Program-made: the position numbers and the translations under genes
Assembly (NCBI GenBank): GCA_013298075.1
Contig: JAAFJG010000004.1
Span: forward strand, 62,001 to 126,000
Direction: 5' to 3'
Source: Cytophagales bacterium
GTDB taxonomy: Bacteria; Bacteroidota; Bacteroidia; Cytophagales; Microscillaceae
Length of the DNA: 64,000 bases
Shown here: positions 56,885 to 64,000 of the stretch, one piece after another
Layout: every line of letters starts with the position of its first letter
Numbering within the stretch: the first letter of the stretch is position 1
Notes under the pieces: model-generated
Seen by the model: the letters and a program-made list of their open reading frames with translations, nothing else
The model's database searches: none
Told to the model about the DNA's origin: nothing

Positions 56885-57862
56885 ATGAGTATAAAAAGAA
56901 TTGGCGTGTTCACTTCAGGTGGAGATGCCCCCGGAATGAATGCTTGCATAAGAGCCGTTGTGCGTGCTTGCATCTATCACGAAGTAGAAATTTATGGCAT
57001 AAAAAGAGGCTTTGACGGAATGATAAAAGGTTCAATCAATCCTCTCGAATCCCATTCGGTCAGCAATATCGTACAAAGAGGCGGAACTATTTTGAAATCT
57101 GCCCGAAGTATGGAATTTATGACTCTCGAAGGCAGAAAAAAAGCATATCAACAATTAAGAAATTTTGATATTGATGGATTGGTTGCCATTGGTGGCAATG
57201 GAACTTTTACAGGAGCGAAAATTTTTGAAGAAGAATTTGGAATTCCTACTATTGGTTGCCCCGGAACGATTGACAACGATTTATACGGAACAGATTATAC
57301 CATTGGTTATGATACTGCGGTCAATACGGCTTTGGAAGCAATAGATAAAATTAGAGATACAGCAGATTCGCATAATCGAGTATTTTTTATCGAGGTAATG
57401 GGTCGTGATTCGGGTTATATTGCGGTACAATCGGGCATTGGCGGGGGAGCAGAAATTGTGATGGTGCCTGAAACAGATACCACGATTGATGACGTGATTA
57501 GTACCTTAGAAAAAGGAAAATTAAAACATAAAACTTCTGCCATTATTATTGTTGCCGAAGGCGATGAAGAAGGAAATGCGACCGAAATTGCGATGAAAGT
57601 AAAAGAAAAAATATCTGATTTGGATATTAAAGTTACTACTTTGGGGCATATTCAAAGAGGTGGTTCGCCTACCGCCAAAGATAGAATTTTGGCAAGTCGC
57701 ACAGGCGTGGCAGCCGTAGAAGGTTTGTTAAAAGGTATGAAAAATGTGATGGCAGGCGTTATCAATGATGAAATTGTTTATACGTCTTTTGAAGAAACCA
57801 TCAAAAATCCAAAACCAATCAATGAAGATTTAATCAGAATGGTTAATATTTTAAGCGTCTAA
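56885..57862 (+). CDS. pfkA: 6-phosphofructokinase
   Basis: Phosphorylates fructose-6-phosphate in glycolysis; 325 residues, normal length. Motifs: TSGGDAPGMNACIRA (nucleotide loop), PGTIDNDLYGTDYTIGYDTA (catalytic Asp), EVMGRDSGYIA and HIQRGGSPTA. Glycines at the 104- and 124-like positions point to ATP rather than pyrophosphate as donor. The residue corresponding to the Mg-binding Asp103 of the E. coli enzyme is Asn105 here (IGGNGTF). A terminator follows at 57892. Confidence 0.94.
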   Translation: MSIKRIGVFTSGGDAPGMNACIRAVVRACIYHEVEIYGIKRGFDGMIKGSINPLESHSVSNIVQRGGTILKSARSMEFMTLEGRKKAYQQLRNFDIDGLVAIGGNGTFTGAKIFEEEFGIPTIGCPGTIDNDLYGTDYTIGYDTAVNTALEAIDKIRDTADSHNRVFFIEVMGRDSGYIAVQSGIGGGAEIVMVPETDTTIDDVISTLEKGKLKHKTSAIIIVAEGDEEGNATEIAMKVKEKISDLDIKVTTLGHIQRGGSPTAKDRILASRTGVAAVEGLLKGMKNVMAGVINDEIVYTSFEETIKNPKPINEDLIRMVNILSV

Positions 57863-57891
57863 AAACGATATAAAAATAAAATAAAACAAAG

Positions 57892-57917
57892 AAAAACAGA
57901 ATTTTATTCTGTTTTTT
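57892..57917 (+). terminator. Terminator after pfkA
   Basis: AAAAACAGAAT pairs with ATTCTGTTTTT around a 3-nt loop, followed by T-rich sequence, 30 bp past the stop. Confidence 0.8.
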
Positions 57918-57956
57918 TATATTTAATATTTTTTTTAAAAAGTAACATTAAAAAAA

Positions 57957-57988
57957 CTTGTTTTTTTAAATTATTTAATTTATTTTTG
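57957..57988 (+). promoter_or_regulatory. Promoter of fatty acid desaturase gene
   Basis: CTTG (57957-57960), 20-bp spacer, TATTTTTG (57981-57988). The leader to ATG 58136 would be about 140 nt, unusually long and very AT-rich, so cold-linked control in the leader is possible but not shown. Confidence 0.6.
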
Positions 57989-58135
57989 CGAAGTGATTAT
58001 TAGAAAAATAGATAAACATAAAAAATATTGTAAAAATATTACTAAAAAAAATAATATTTTAAAAACAATATTCATAACTATTCACTTGTATATAAAACGA
58101 ATAAAAAATAAATAAAAAGTTTTAAATATTAAATT

Positions 58136-59239
58136 ATGGCTAACACATTTCAAAAACCAAAATTTGCAAAAATTGACTCAGCAAATTTTTTTCCTACGCT
58201 CAAAAAAAGAATTGATAGTTATTTTAAAGATAATAGTATTGCCAGACAAGGCAATTTTGAAATGCTTTTTAAGACTATTATTTTATTGACATTATACGCA
58301 GTTCCTTTCTTATTAATTCTAACCAATATATTTTCTACTTGGGCAGTGATTGGTTTACTATCTATTATTGGTTTTGCTAAGGCTGGAATTGGTATGGCGG
58401 TTATGCATGACGCAAATCACGGGGCTTATTCAAATAAATCTTGGGTAAATAACCTGTTTGGGAGTACTTTATATTTGATAGGTGGAAGTCCGACAATGTG
58501 GAAAATTCAACACAATGTTTTGCATCATACTTATACAAACGTATTGCACGTAGATGAAGACATTGAAACAAAAGTTATCGTAAGACTTTCTCCGTACGCA
58601 CCTTTGAAACCTATCCATAAACACCAATATTGGTATGCGTTTTTGTTGTATGGTTTGATGACTTTTTCATTTTTAATTAAAGACTTTATTAAAGTATTTC
58701 GTTACAAAAGAGAACAAAGTGGTTCTGCAAAATATAATACACAAGCAGAACTTTTTACTATTTTAGGTACAAAAATCACTTATTTATTTTTGGCTCTGGT
58801 TGTTCCTTATTTGTTACTCGATGTTTCTTTTGGTTGGATATTTTTGAGTTTTATGTTTGTGCATTATATTACAGGAATGATTTTGAGTGTTGTTTTTCAG
58901 TTGGCACATTTGGTTGAAATCACAGAACATCACACTGCGACAGAAGAATCACAAGATTGGGAAAATACGTGGGCAATTCATCAATTAGAAACAACGGCTA
59001 ATTTTGCACGTAAAAATAAATTTTTAAATTGGTATTTAGGTGGTTTGAATTATCAAGTAGAACATCATTTATTTCCTAATATTTGCCACGTACACTATGG
59101 CAAAATTTCTGATATTGTGAAAGAAACGGCTGATGAATTTGGCGTAGTTTATAACGAATATCCAACTTTTACAGGTGCTTTGGCATCTCATGTAAGAATG
59201 TTAAAATTATTAGGAAGAACAGAAATGGTAGCGGCTTAG
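58136..59239 (+). CDS. Acyl-lipid fatty acid desaturase
   Basis: A membrane di-iron enzyme that inserts a double bond into lipid acyl chains; 367 residues with four membrane helices. The three histidine boxes are HDANH, HNVLHHTYTN and QVEHHLFPN, the last with Gln in place of the first His as in front-end (delta-5/6-like) desaturases. There is no fused cytochrome b5. Likely role: membrane fluidity. Regiospecificity cannot be read from sequence. Confidence 0.9.
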   Translation: MANTFQKPKFAKIDSANFFPTLKKRIDSYFKDNSIARQGNFEMLFKTIILLTLYAVPFLLILTNIFSTWAVIGLLSIIGFAKAGIGMAVMHDANHGAYSNKSWVNNLFGSTLYLIGGSPTMWKIQHNVLHHTYTNVLHVDEDIETKVIVRLSPYAPLKPIHKHQYWYAFLLYGLMTFSFLIKDFIKVFRYKREQSGSAKYNTQAELFTILGTKITYLFLALVVPYLLLDVSFGWIFLSFMFVHYITGMILSVVFQLAHLVEITEHHTATEESQDWENTWAIHQLETTANFARKNKFLNWYLGGLNYQVEHHLFPNICHVHYGKISDIVKETADEFGVVYNEYPTFTGALASHVRMLKLLGRTEMVAA

Positions 59240-59358
59240 GTTTTATTTTTAAAAATATATCATAAAAAATACAAAAGATTTTCTAAATATTAAACGATTT
59301 GGGAAATCTTTTTTTCTTTTATCACATTTATTTTCACCTCAAAAACTGATCAAAAAAA

Positions 59359-59829
59359 ATGAAAAAAACATCAATTTTATTTCTTATTTTTATAATTTTT
59401 ATACCTATTTTATCTGCTCAAAGTATTAAAAATATCAAAATAGAACAATTAGAAATTATCATCAATCAAAAAAATGATACATTAAAAGTAGTTAATTTTT
59501 GGGCTTCTTGGTGCGTGCCTTGCGTGAAAGAATTGCCTTATTTTGCCAAATTATCTTTGGAAATAAAACAAAAACCTATTCAATTTATATTTGTAGCGGT
59601 AGAAGATACGCCTGAAAAAGCATTAAATATCCTCAAAAAGAAAAAAATAAATATCGATTCTTATTTATTAGATGAAGCAAATGCCAATAAATGGATTGAT
59701 AAAATAGATAAAAATTGGGACGGTGCCATTCCTTTTACGTTGATTATTTCTGCTAATCAAATCATCAAACAACATCAAGGCGAATTATCAGAAGAGGAAT
59801 TACGAAAACTAATTATTTCGGAAAAATAA
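59359..59829 (+). CDS. TlpA-like periplasmic thioredoxin
   Basis: 156 residues: a signal peptide (to about ILSAQS) and a thioredoxin fold with active site WASWCVPCVKELP and the cis-proline region GAIPFTLII. It probably reduces disulfides in the cell envelope, for example in cytochrome maturation or protein repair. The gene stands alone. Confidence 0.88.
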   Translation: MKKTSILFLIFIIFIPILSAQSIKNIKIEQLEIIINQKNDTLKVVNFWASWCVPCVKELPYFAKLSLEIKQKPIQFIFVAVEDTPEKALNILKKKKINIDSYLLDEANANKWIDKIDKNWDGAIPFTLIISANQIIKQHQGELSEEELRKLIISEK

Positions 59830-59872
59830 TCAACATAAAAAAATAAGTCCACAAATTTTGTTTTGAGTTTTT

Positions 59873-59978
59873 GTTAAGGAGTGTCTAAAAATAAACTACT
59901 TAAGTACTAAAAATTTATCTATTATTTTTGAAAATATATACACTCCTAAGGCAGTATCTAAAAAATAAATTACCAACT
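59873..59978. repeat. Repeat family 1, degenerate member
   Basis: TTAAGGAGTGTCTAAAAATA at one side and ATATACACTCCTAAGG at about 59935-59951 are inverted. A second terminus-like stretch GTATCTAAAAAATAAATTAC follows. It is a decayed copy of the termini at 4.8, 30.8 and 47.8 kb. Confidence 0.5.
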
Positions 59979-60024
59979 TTATATTTAGAAATGTGAACAC
60001 ATATATAATACCAATAATCTACTT

Positions 60025-61392
60025 TTATTTTCTCTCTGGAGTATCTCCTACGATAGAAGTTGGAGTAATTATTTTAGGTTTTATTTCATAATCTTTTCTA
60101 AAAATATCTAAAGTTTTTTTTTCTGCGTGGGTTAATTTTGGAAATTTATATTTTTTTCCTTTCAATATTTTGTCTGTTCCCTCGATAATATTCACAATTT
60201 TATTTCCGATTTGTGTATTATTCAAAATCACCAACATACTTTCTTCAAAAATATTTCGGTGCATATAAGTTCTAAAACCTCGATATAAACCGTGATGATA
60301 CGCAATTTCACCACCATATAATTTCCAGCCCATACCAAAATCGTCCACAGGAATAAAAGCTTCGTTTTGAATTGATGCTTTCACCAAAATATTTTTTCGG
60401 ATTCCATTATCCCACTTCAAAAAATCATTGGTAGATACGCAAACGCCTTTTTCTCCGACCATTCCATCAAATTTATGATAATCTAATAGTACAAAACCCA
60501 AAGGATAAGTATCAGAAATTACGTACCCAAACGCTCTTTTTTTGTCTATATTGATAAATTTTGTAACGATTTTTAGATATGTTTCCACTTTTATTTCTCT
60601 GTCACTCACAGGAATTGTGTCTGTTTTTATAATGATTGTGTCTTGTTTGATTTTTGTTTCTGTATTTTTGATAGCATACACAAAAGAATCTTTCATATCT
60701 AAAACATCAAAAATATTTTTTTGAACAAAAGAATGATAAGACATTTTACTAATTCTTTCAATAATCAAAGCCAAAAAAACATACCCTGTATTGCTATAAG
60801 AAACATATCGACCGGGTTTAAAATTTAATTTTGGTTTCATATCTCTAAAATAATATAGTAAATCTTTATTATACAAAGTATTTGGATAGTCTTTATAATA
60901 ATGTAAGATAGAATAATCGATTCCAAAATAGTCAGCAAGTCCTGATTGATGTCTTAAAAGATGTCTAATAGTGATTTTTTTCTCTTGATATGAGGCTAAT
61001 TCAGGTAGATAAGTAACTATTTCATCATCAAGACTTAACTTTCCTTGCTCTACTAACATCAATATAGACACGGCAGTAAATTGTTTTGAAACCGAAGCCA
61101 AACGCACAGGAGTATTGATAGTCATCGTATCTTTTGTATCAAAATTAGCATATCCATAAGCTTTATGATGCCAAATTTTACCTTTTTCCACCAATAAAAT
61201 GCTTCCATTAAATTGATTTGTTTGATACATTTTTTGTAAAAATTCCTCAATTTCTTTTATTTTGATAGAATCATCCTCGCTTTGTGCGTGTGTGAAAGTA
61301 GTAATAAATATAAAATTTAAAAAGAAAAAAAACATTTTTAATAATGAAAAATATTTTTTAGTTCGAATTTTAGTTTGCATAATTGTATTCAT
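60025..61392 (-). CDS. Serine beta-lactamase-like hydrolase, exported
   Basis: 455 residues of the class C/AmpC-like serine hydrolase fold. The signal peptide ends FTHAQS (about residue 38); M20 or M5 are alternative starts. The catalytic SxxK is SVSK (S100, K103), the second motif YSNTGYVFL, and the third HHGLYRGF, where His replaces the Lys of KTG as in many esterases of this fold. It likely hydrolyses a peptide or ester rather than conferring drug resistance. The C-terminal part is longer than minimal family members. Confidence 0.82.
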   Translation of the reverse strand: MNTIMQTKIRTKKYFSLLKMFFFFLNFIFITTFTHAQSEDDSIKIKEIEEFLQKMYQTNQFNGSILLVEKGKIWHHKAYGYANFDTKDTMTINTPVRLASVSKQFTAVSILMLVEQGKLSLDDEIVTYLPELASYQEKKITIRHLLRHQSGLADYFGIDYSILHYYKDYPNTLYNKDLLYYFRDMKPKLNFKPGRYVSYSNTGYVFLALIIERISKMSYHSFVQKNIFDVLDMKDSFVYAIKNTETKIKQDTIIIKTDTIPVSDREIKVETYLKIVTKFINIDKKRAFGYVISDTYPLGFVLLDYHKFDGMVGEKGVCVSTNDFLKWDNGIRKNILVKASIQNEAFIPVDDFGMGWKLYGGEIAYHHGLYRGFRTYMHRNIFEESMLVILNNTQIGNKIVNIIEGTDKILKGKKYKFPKLTHAEKKTLDIFRKDYEIKPKIITPTSIVGDTPERK

Positions 61393-61411
61393 TTTTGATT
61401 ATTTTATACTC

Positions 61412-61656
61412 AAAGGAATAATAAAATAAATATTTATTGACAAAATTAAAAAGTCATTATCAAACTTAAATTTGTTATTATTTCTTAAATGCTAATAATA
61501 AATTTGATAACGATATTTCTTTTATGTTAATACTTGGTCTGTGGCACACAGACCGAAATAAAAGTTACTAAGCTATTTTGGTCTATGTGCCACAGACCAA
61601 GTAGAAAGGAATAATAAAATAAATATTTATTGACAAAATCAAAAGTCGTTATCAAA
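61412..61656. repeat. Direct repeats bracketing a 30-bp-arm palindrome
   Basis: A 52-53 bp direct repeat (starting AAAGGAATAATAAAATAAAT) occurs at 61412-61464 and 61605-61656. Between them a palindrome has arms 61531-61560 and 61574-61603, matching at 28 of 30 positions (TACTTGGTCTGTGGCACA core). It fills the gap 61393-61715 downstream of the patatin gene and probably terminates that operon. Confidence 0.75.
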
Positions 61657-61715
61657 ATAAATATTTATTGCCTATATGTAAGTATAGGTATTTTTTTATT
61701 TTTTACCTTAATTTT

Positions 61716-62780
61716 TTAGAAACTAGCAGTGGTAGTTTTCTCCAATATTTTTTCAGGAGAAATCAAACATTCTGCAATAAAAGTCAAACGATTATCTAAC
61801 GATTGTGTCATTTCAGTTCCAAATTCTAATAATTTTTGAATATTTTCAGGAGAGGCATCGTCCATTTCGCTTTCATTGAGTTGTCTGATATTAGTGATAG
61901 TATTTGCTTCTAATCGATGATATTGATGAGGCACTTGCGAGGCTCTAAATAAAGAACGCAAATGATAATCGGTTGTATCGTTCACGCCTGCCATCATTAT
62001 ATCAATCAAAGGTTTTGCCCACGACAACGCACCCCAATTTTTCATTTTTTTAACATTATATCCTTCCGACCTTTTCACGTCTGTTCCCAACGAAACCATA
62101 AAAATATCTTTGGTAGAATAACCTTTTTGTGTATCAGGATTGATACTTTCCTTTGTTTCGCTATACGCACACAACGCAGGATTATTGGCAAAAACTCCTC
62201 CGTCAATCAGATTATAACTTACGCCTGTCAATGATTTGATAGTGGCTAATTCGAAATAAGTAGGGGCAGCAGAAGTGGCTCTGCATACATCTTTCAAATA
62301 AAAATCATACCCTTGTTTATTGATAGCATCTTCTTGCGAAAAAATAAAAGCACTTCTTCTTTCCACATCGTAGGCGGTAATAACAGCAGGTTTTCTTAGT
62401 TTGGATAGTTGCATATCGCCAAAATAATTTTTTAAAATATTTTCCAAAGATGATGCACTATATAATTCATCTGCTAATCCACCAAAAGTTTTAATTTTAT
62501 TCCAAATATTTGTACTAAAAATTTCGTGTCCAAAATTTTGATACAAACTCAATGCTTCTTCTGCCGAATATTTAGAATGTGTATGAGTTTCATCGGGGCA
62601 TAAAATAACGCTTGTCAAAATTCCGCCTGTGCTAGTGCCTGCAAAAAAATCAAAATAATCAGCCAAACGAGCCATCGAATTATTAGTCAATAATTGTATT
62701 TTTCGTTCTAAACTTACTAAAATAGTGGCGGGAACAATTCCTCTGATTCCTCCGCCATCTATCGATAAAATTCGTTTCAT
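61716..62780 (-). CDS. Patatin-like phospholipase, CapV-like effector candidate
   Basis: 354 residues. The oxyanion loop SIDGGGIRGIVPA (6-18), nucleophile GTSTGG (S50) and catalytic aspartate IDGGVFANNP (D193) are all present, so it should be an active phospholipase. The layout is that of CapV, the membrane-degrading effector of CBASS, with a C-terminal region of about 120 residues that could bind a nucleotide signal. No signal peptide. It is encoded 27 bp behind the class III cyclase gene in the same direction. Co-function with that cyclase is inferred. Confidence 0.85.
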   Translation of the reverse strand: MKRILSIDGGGIRGIVPATILVSLERKIQLLTNNSMARLADYFDFFAGTSTGGILTSVILCPDETHTHSKYSAEEALSLYQNFGHEIFSTNIWNKIKTFGGLADELYSASSLENILKNYFGDMQLSKLRKPAVITAYDVERRSAFIFSQEDAINKQGYDFYLKDVCRATSAAPTYFELATIKSLTGVSYNLIDGGVFANNPALCAYSETKESINPDTQKGYSTKDIFMVSLGTDVKRSEGYNVKKMKNWGALSWAKPLIDIMMAGVNDTTDYHLRSLFRASQVPHQYHRLEANTITNIRQLNESEMDDASPENIQKLLEFGTEMTQSLDNRLTFIAECLISPEKILEKTTTASF

Positions 62781-62807
62781 ACCTTAGAATTATTTTTATA
62801 ATTATTT

Positions 62808-63404
62808 TTAGGATATAATTTTTTCGTACAATACATACGATTCTTCGCCTGCGTGTTTTGTTACTTTCAAATCTAATTCTTGGCAATCAGAAATATTTTC
62901 GTTGTTATTTTTAAGCCTTTTTAAGTATTCGGCAGATAATAATAAATTGCCTTCACTTCCTTTTCCGTTCATACGAAACACAAAATTCACGTCATTTCCT
63001 ATCAAATCATAAAAACCATTGTCTAATTCTATCCAATTGACCGCCAATCCACAATGGATAGAAAAACGAAGTTTTATATGGCGATATTTTGCTTGTTTAT
63101 TTATTTCTTTGATTTTATCAACAAGAATAAGTAATTCTGCCTTATCATTTTGGGCTTTAAAGGCAAGAAAAATAGCATCGCCTAATAATTTACATAAAAA
63201 TTTATCTTTATACGTACTTATGTTTTCACTCTCTTCAATCACGTTTTTTACTAAATCATCATTGATAATTTTCGTAAAATCAGTAAATATTTTGACAGAT
63301 TTCGAGGTATTTTCTTTGCTAAAAGCGACAACATCTATCATCAAAAAAAAAGTATATTCTGTACTTTCGGTTTGATTGATGGGTTGTGGTACAATATTTT
63401 CCAT
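62808..63404 (-). CDS. Stand-alone class III nucleotide cyclase
   Basis: 198 residues consisting of little more than one adenylate/guanylate cyclase catalytic domain. Metal aspartates D24 (FLMIDVVAFSK) and D76 (KLLGDAIFLAF), and the transition-state N140/R144 pair (GNDVNFVFRM) are present. The base-recognition positions appear to be K72 and D133, the Lys/Asp pair of adenylate cyclases. No sensor, HAMP or membrane domain is attached. The next gene encodes a patatin, and a small unrecognised protein is encoded 4 bp upstream. Confidence 0.82.
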   Translation of the reverse strand: MENIVPQPINQTESTEYTFFLMIDVVAFSKENTSKSVKIFTDFTKIINDDLVKNVIEESENISTYKDKFLCKLLGDAIFLAFKAQNDKAELLILVDKIKEINKQAKYRHIKLRFSIHCGLAVNWIELDNGFYDLIGNDVNFVFRMNGKGSEGNLLLSAEYLKRLKNNNENISDCQELDLKVTKHAGEESYVLYEKIIS

Positions 63405-63408
63405 AATT

Positions 63409-63822
63409 TTATTTTAATTTATCTTTTTTATGTTCCAATAAAAGTTCGTATATAATTCTGATAGTTGGGAGATTAAAATTTTCAGCGATACCTTTTTCTT
63501 TCAATAATTGTTTTAAACTTTGCTTTACCATATCTAAATGTATTGATTTTGTTTCATTTTCAATCAATACATTGATTTTAGGATTATTACTATTGATAAT
63601 TTCATCTAAAAAATCATAGTAATAATTTATATTTTCAATGTAATAATTACGTATTTCTAATCCCAAATTTTGAAATCCTTCGTAACTATTATCACCATAC
63701 AATTTTTCCAATAATTGAAGAAAAGTTGTTTTATCATAATGTATAGATATTTTATTTTCAGTTTGTTCTATATTTTTAGAAGCATCATTTCTATCACGTG
63801 GTGTCATCTGCTCATTTCTCAT
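63409..63822 (-). CDS. Unrecognised protein upstream of the cyclase gene
   Basis: 137 residues, no recognised family. The N-terminal 20 residues are polar and probably disordered. The rest has a helical pattern with aromatic clusters (NYYIENINYYYDFLDEIINS) and a leucine-rich C-terminus. No membrane segment. It is placed 4 bp before the cyclase gene and one base after the gene upstream, so it belongs to the same transcription unit. Confidence 0.6.
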   Translation of the reverse strand: MRNEQMTPRDRNDASKNIEQTENKISIHYDKTTFLQLLEKLYGDNSYEGFQNLGLEIRNYYIENINYYYDFLDEIINSNNPKINVLIENETKSIHLDMVKQSLKQLLKEKGIAENFNLPTIRIIYELLLEHKKDKLK

Positions 63823-63823
63823 A

Positions 63824-64000
63824 TTACAATGTTTTTTTATTTTTATGGTTAAAATATAAATCGATATAAGTTTGGTCTATATCGTCTGTTTCGAACAAAT
63901 CAGACAATAAATGAGATGATTGCGTCCCAATAGTACTTTGCGTATATTGTTCGAGTACAATTCTACCATTCTCTTTTTTTTTCATAATAGCCACTTCACC
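63824..64000 (-). CDS. C-terminal part of an unrecognised gene, runs off window
   Basis: The minus strand is open from the window edge to a TAA at 63824-63826; the last residues include GRIVLEQYTQSTIGTQSSHL and DQTYIDLYFNHKNKKTL. It is short and polar, with no recognised motif. Only one base separates its stop from the next ATG, which argues for translational coupling. Its start and true length lie outside the window. Confidence 0.6.
   Translation of the reverse strand, partial: GEVAIMKKKENGRIVLEQYTQSTIGTQSSHLLSDLFETDDIDQTYIDLYFNHKNKKTL

Noticed and set aside
57989-58135. Riboswitch in the long desaturase leader
   Set aside because: The stretch is nearly all A and T with no conserved motif or stable helix recognised.
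60025-61392. Beta-lactamase as antibiotic resistance determinant
   Set aside because: The third motif is HHG rather than KTG and the protein matches general serine hydrolases; no evidence for resistance.
53088-64000. Whole right arm as one defence island
   Set aside because: Between the restriction-modification pair and the cyclase operon lie ordinary genes (divIC, pfkA, desaturase, thioredoxin), so the two loci are treated as separate.
1-64000. tRNA, rRNA and replication origin signals
   Set aside because: No T-loop GGTTCRA-type stretches with cloverleaf context, no rRNA sequence and no DnaA-box cluster were seen in the gaps.

Overview
The window comes from a low-GC (about 30%) member of the Bacteroidota, most likely a Cytophagales-type marine or environmental lineage. 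Three things support this. LpxC is fused to FabZ. Many genes are preceded by the Bacteroidota promoter pattern TTTG-(19-21 bp)-TAnnTTTG. There are two large SpoIIE-type phosphatases, one carrying a 7TMR-DISM sensor. Most of the window is ordinary chromosome. No tRNA, rRNA, CRISPR array, prophage or complete insertion sequence was seen.

Layout. 1-4.6 kb: the 3' part of hutF, a pseudogene split by a small inverted-repeat element, a TPR lipoprotein and a saccharopine dehydrogenase. 4.6-8.4 kb: a repeat-rich gap, a 7TM-PP2C phosphatase and an exported superoxide dismutase. 8.5-13.5 kb: the envelope lipid cluster lpxD, lpxC-fabZ, lpxA, a GT2 glycosyltransferase and plsY. 13.5-25.5 kb: a large secreted LamG-like protein, sbcC, a tandem pair of nearly identical secreted proteins followed by a TPR-PP2C phosphatase, recX and a LexA-like repressor. 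26-28 kb: a SiaB/SiaC-like partner-switching module with a helical protein of unknown function. 28-38 kb: a DUF4139 protein, menA, a class A penicillin-binding protein, an enlarged nusB and a FecR-like protein. 38-45 kb: an AAA ATPase, a HAMP-GAF sensor, guaB and nth. 45-53 kb: an amino acid permease, a metal-chelate binding lipoprotein, an orphan antitoxin-like gene, a cyclase-family hydrolase, a TonB-C protein, a DUF5686 outer-membrane protein and mazG. 53-55 kb: a type II restriction-modification pair. 55-60 kb: divIC, a CPBP protease, pfkA, a fatty acid desaturase and a TlpA-like thioredoxin. 60-64 kb: a serine hydrolase and a minus-strand operon running off the right edge that couples a class III nucleotide cyclase to a patatin phospholipase.

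The best candidate for an undescribed system is the 61.7-64.0 kb operon. It contains a free-standing class III cyclase with its metal and transition-state residues, directly followed by a CapV-like patatin with an intact Ser/Asp dyad. Two unrecognised proteins lie upstream in the same transcription unit. This resembles CBASS and Pycsar signalling, but pairs a class III cyclase with a phospholipase effector.

A second theme is regulation by reversible Ser/Thr phosphorylation. SiaB-like kinase, SiaC-like target and two PP2C phosphatases occur within about 22 kb, with no SiaD cyclase visible. A third theme is small non-coding repeats. At least four dispersed families and one element with a target-site duplication fill nearly all the long gaps. 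GATC sites are rare across the window, which fits long-term exposure to a GATC-specific restriction system, possibly the one encoded here.
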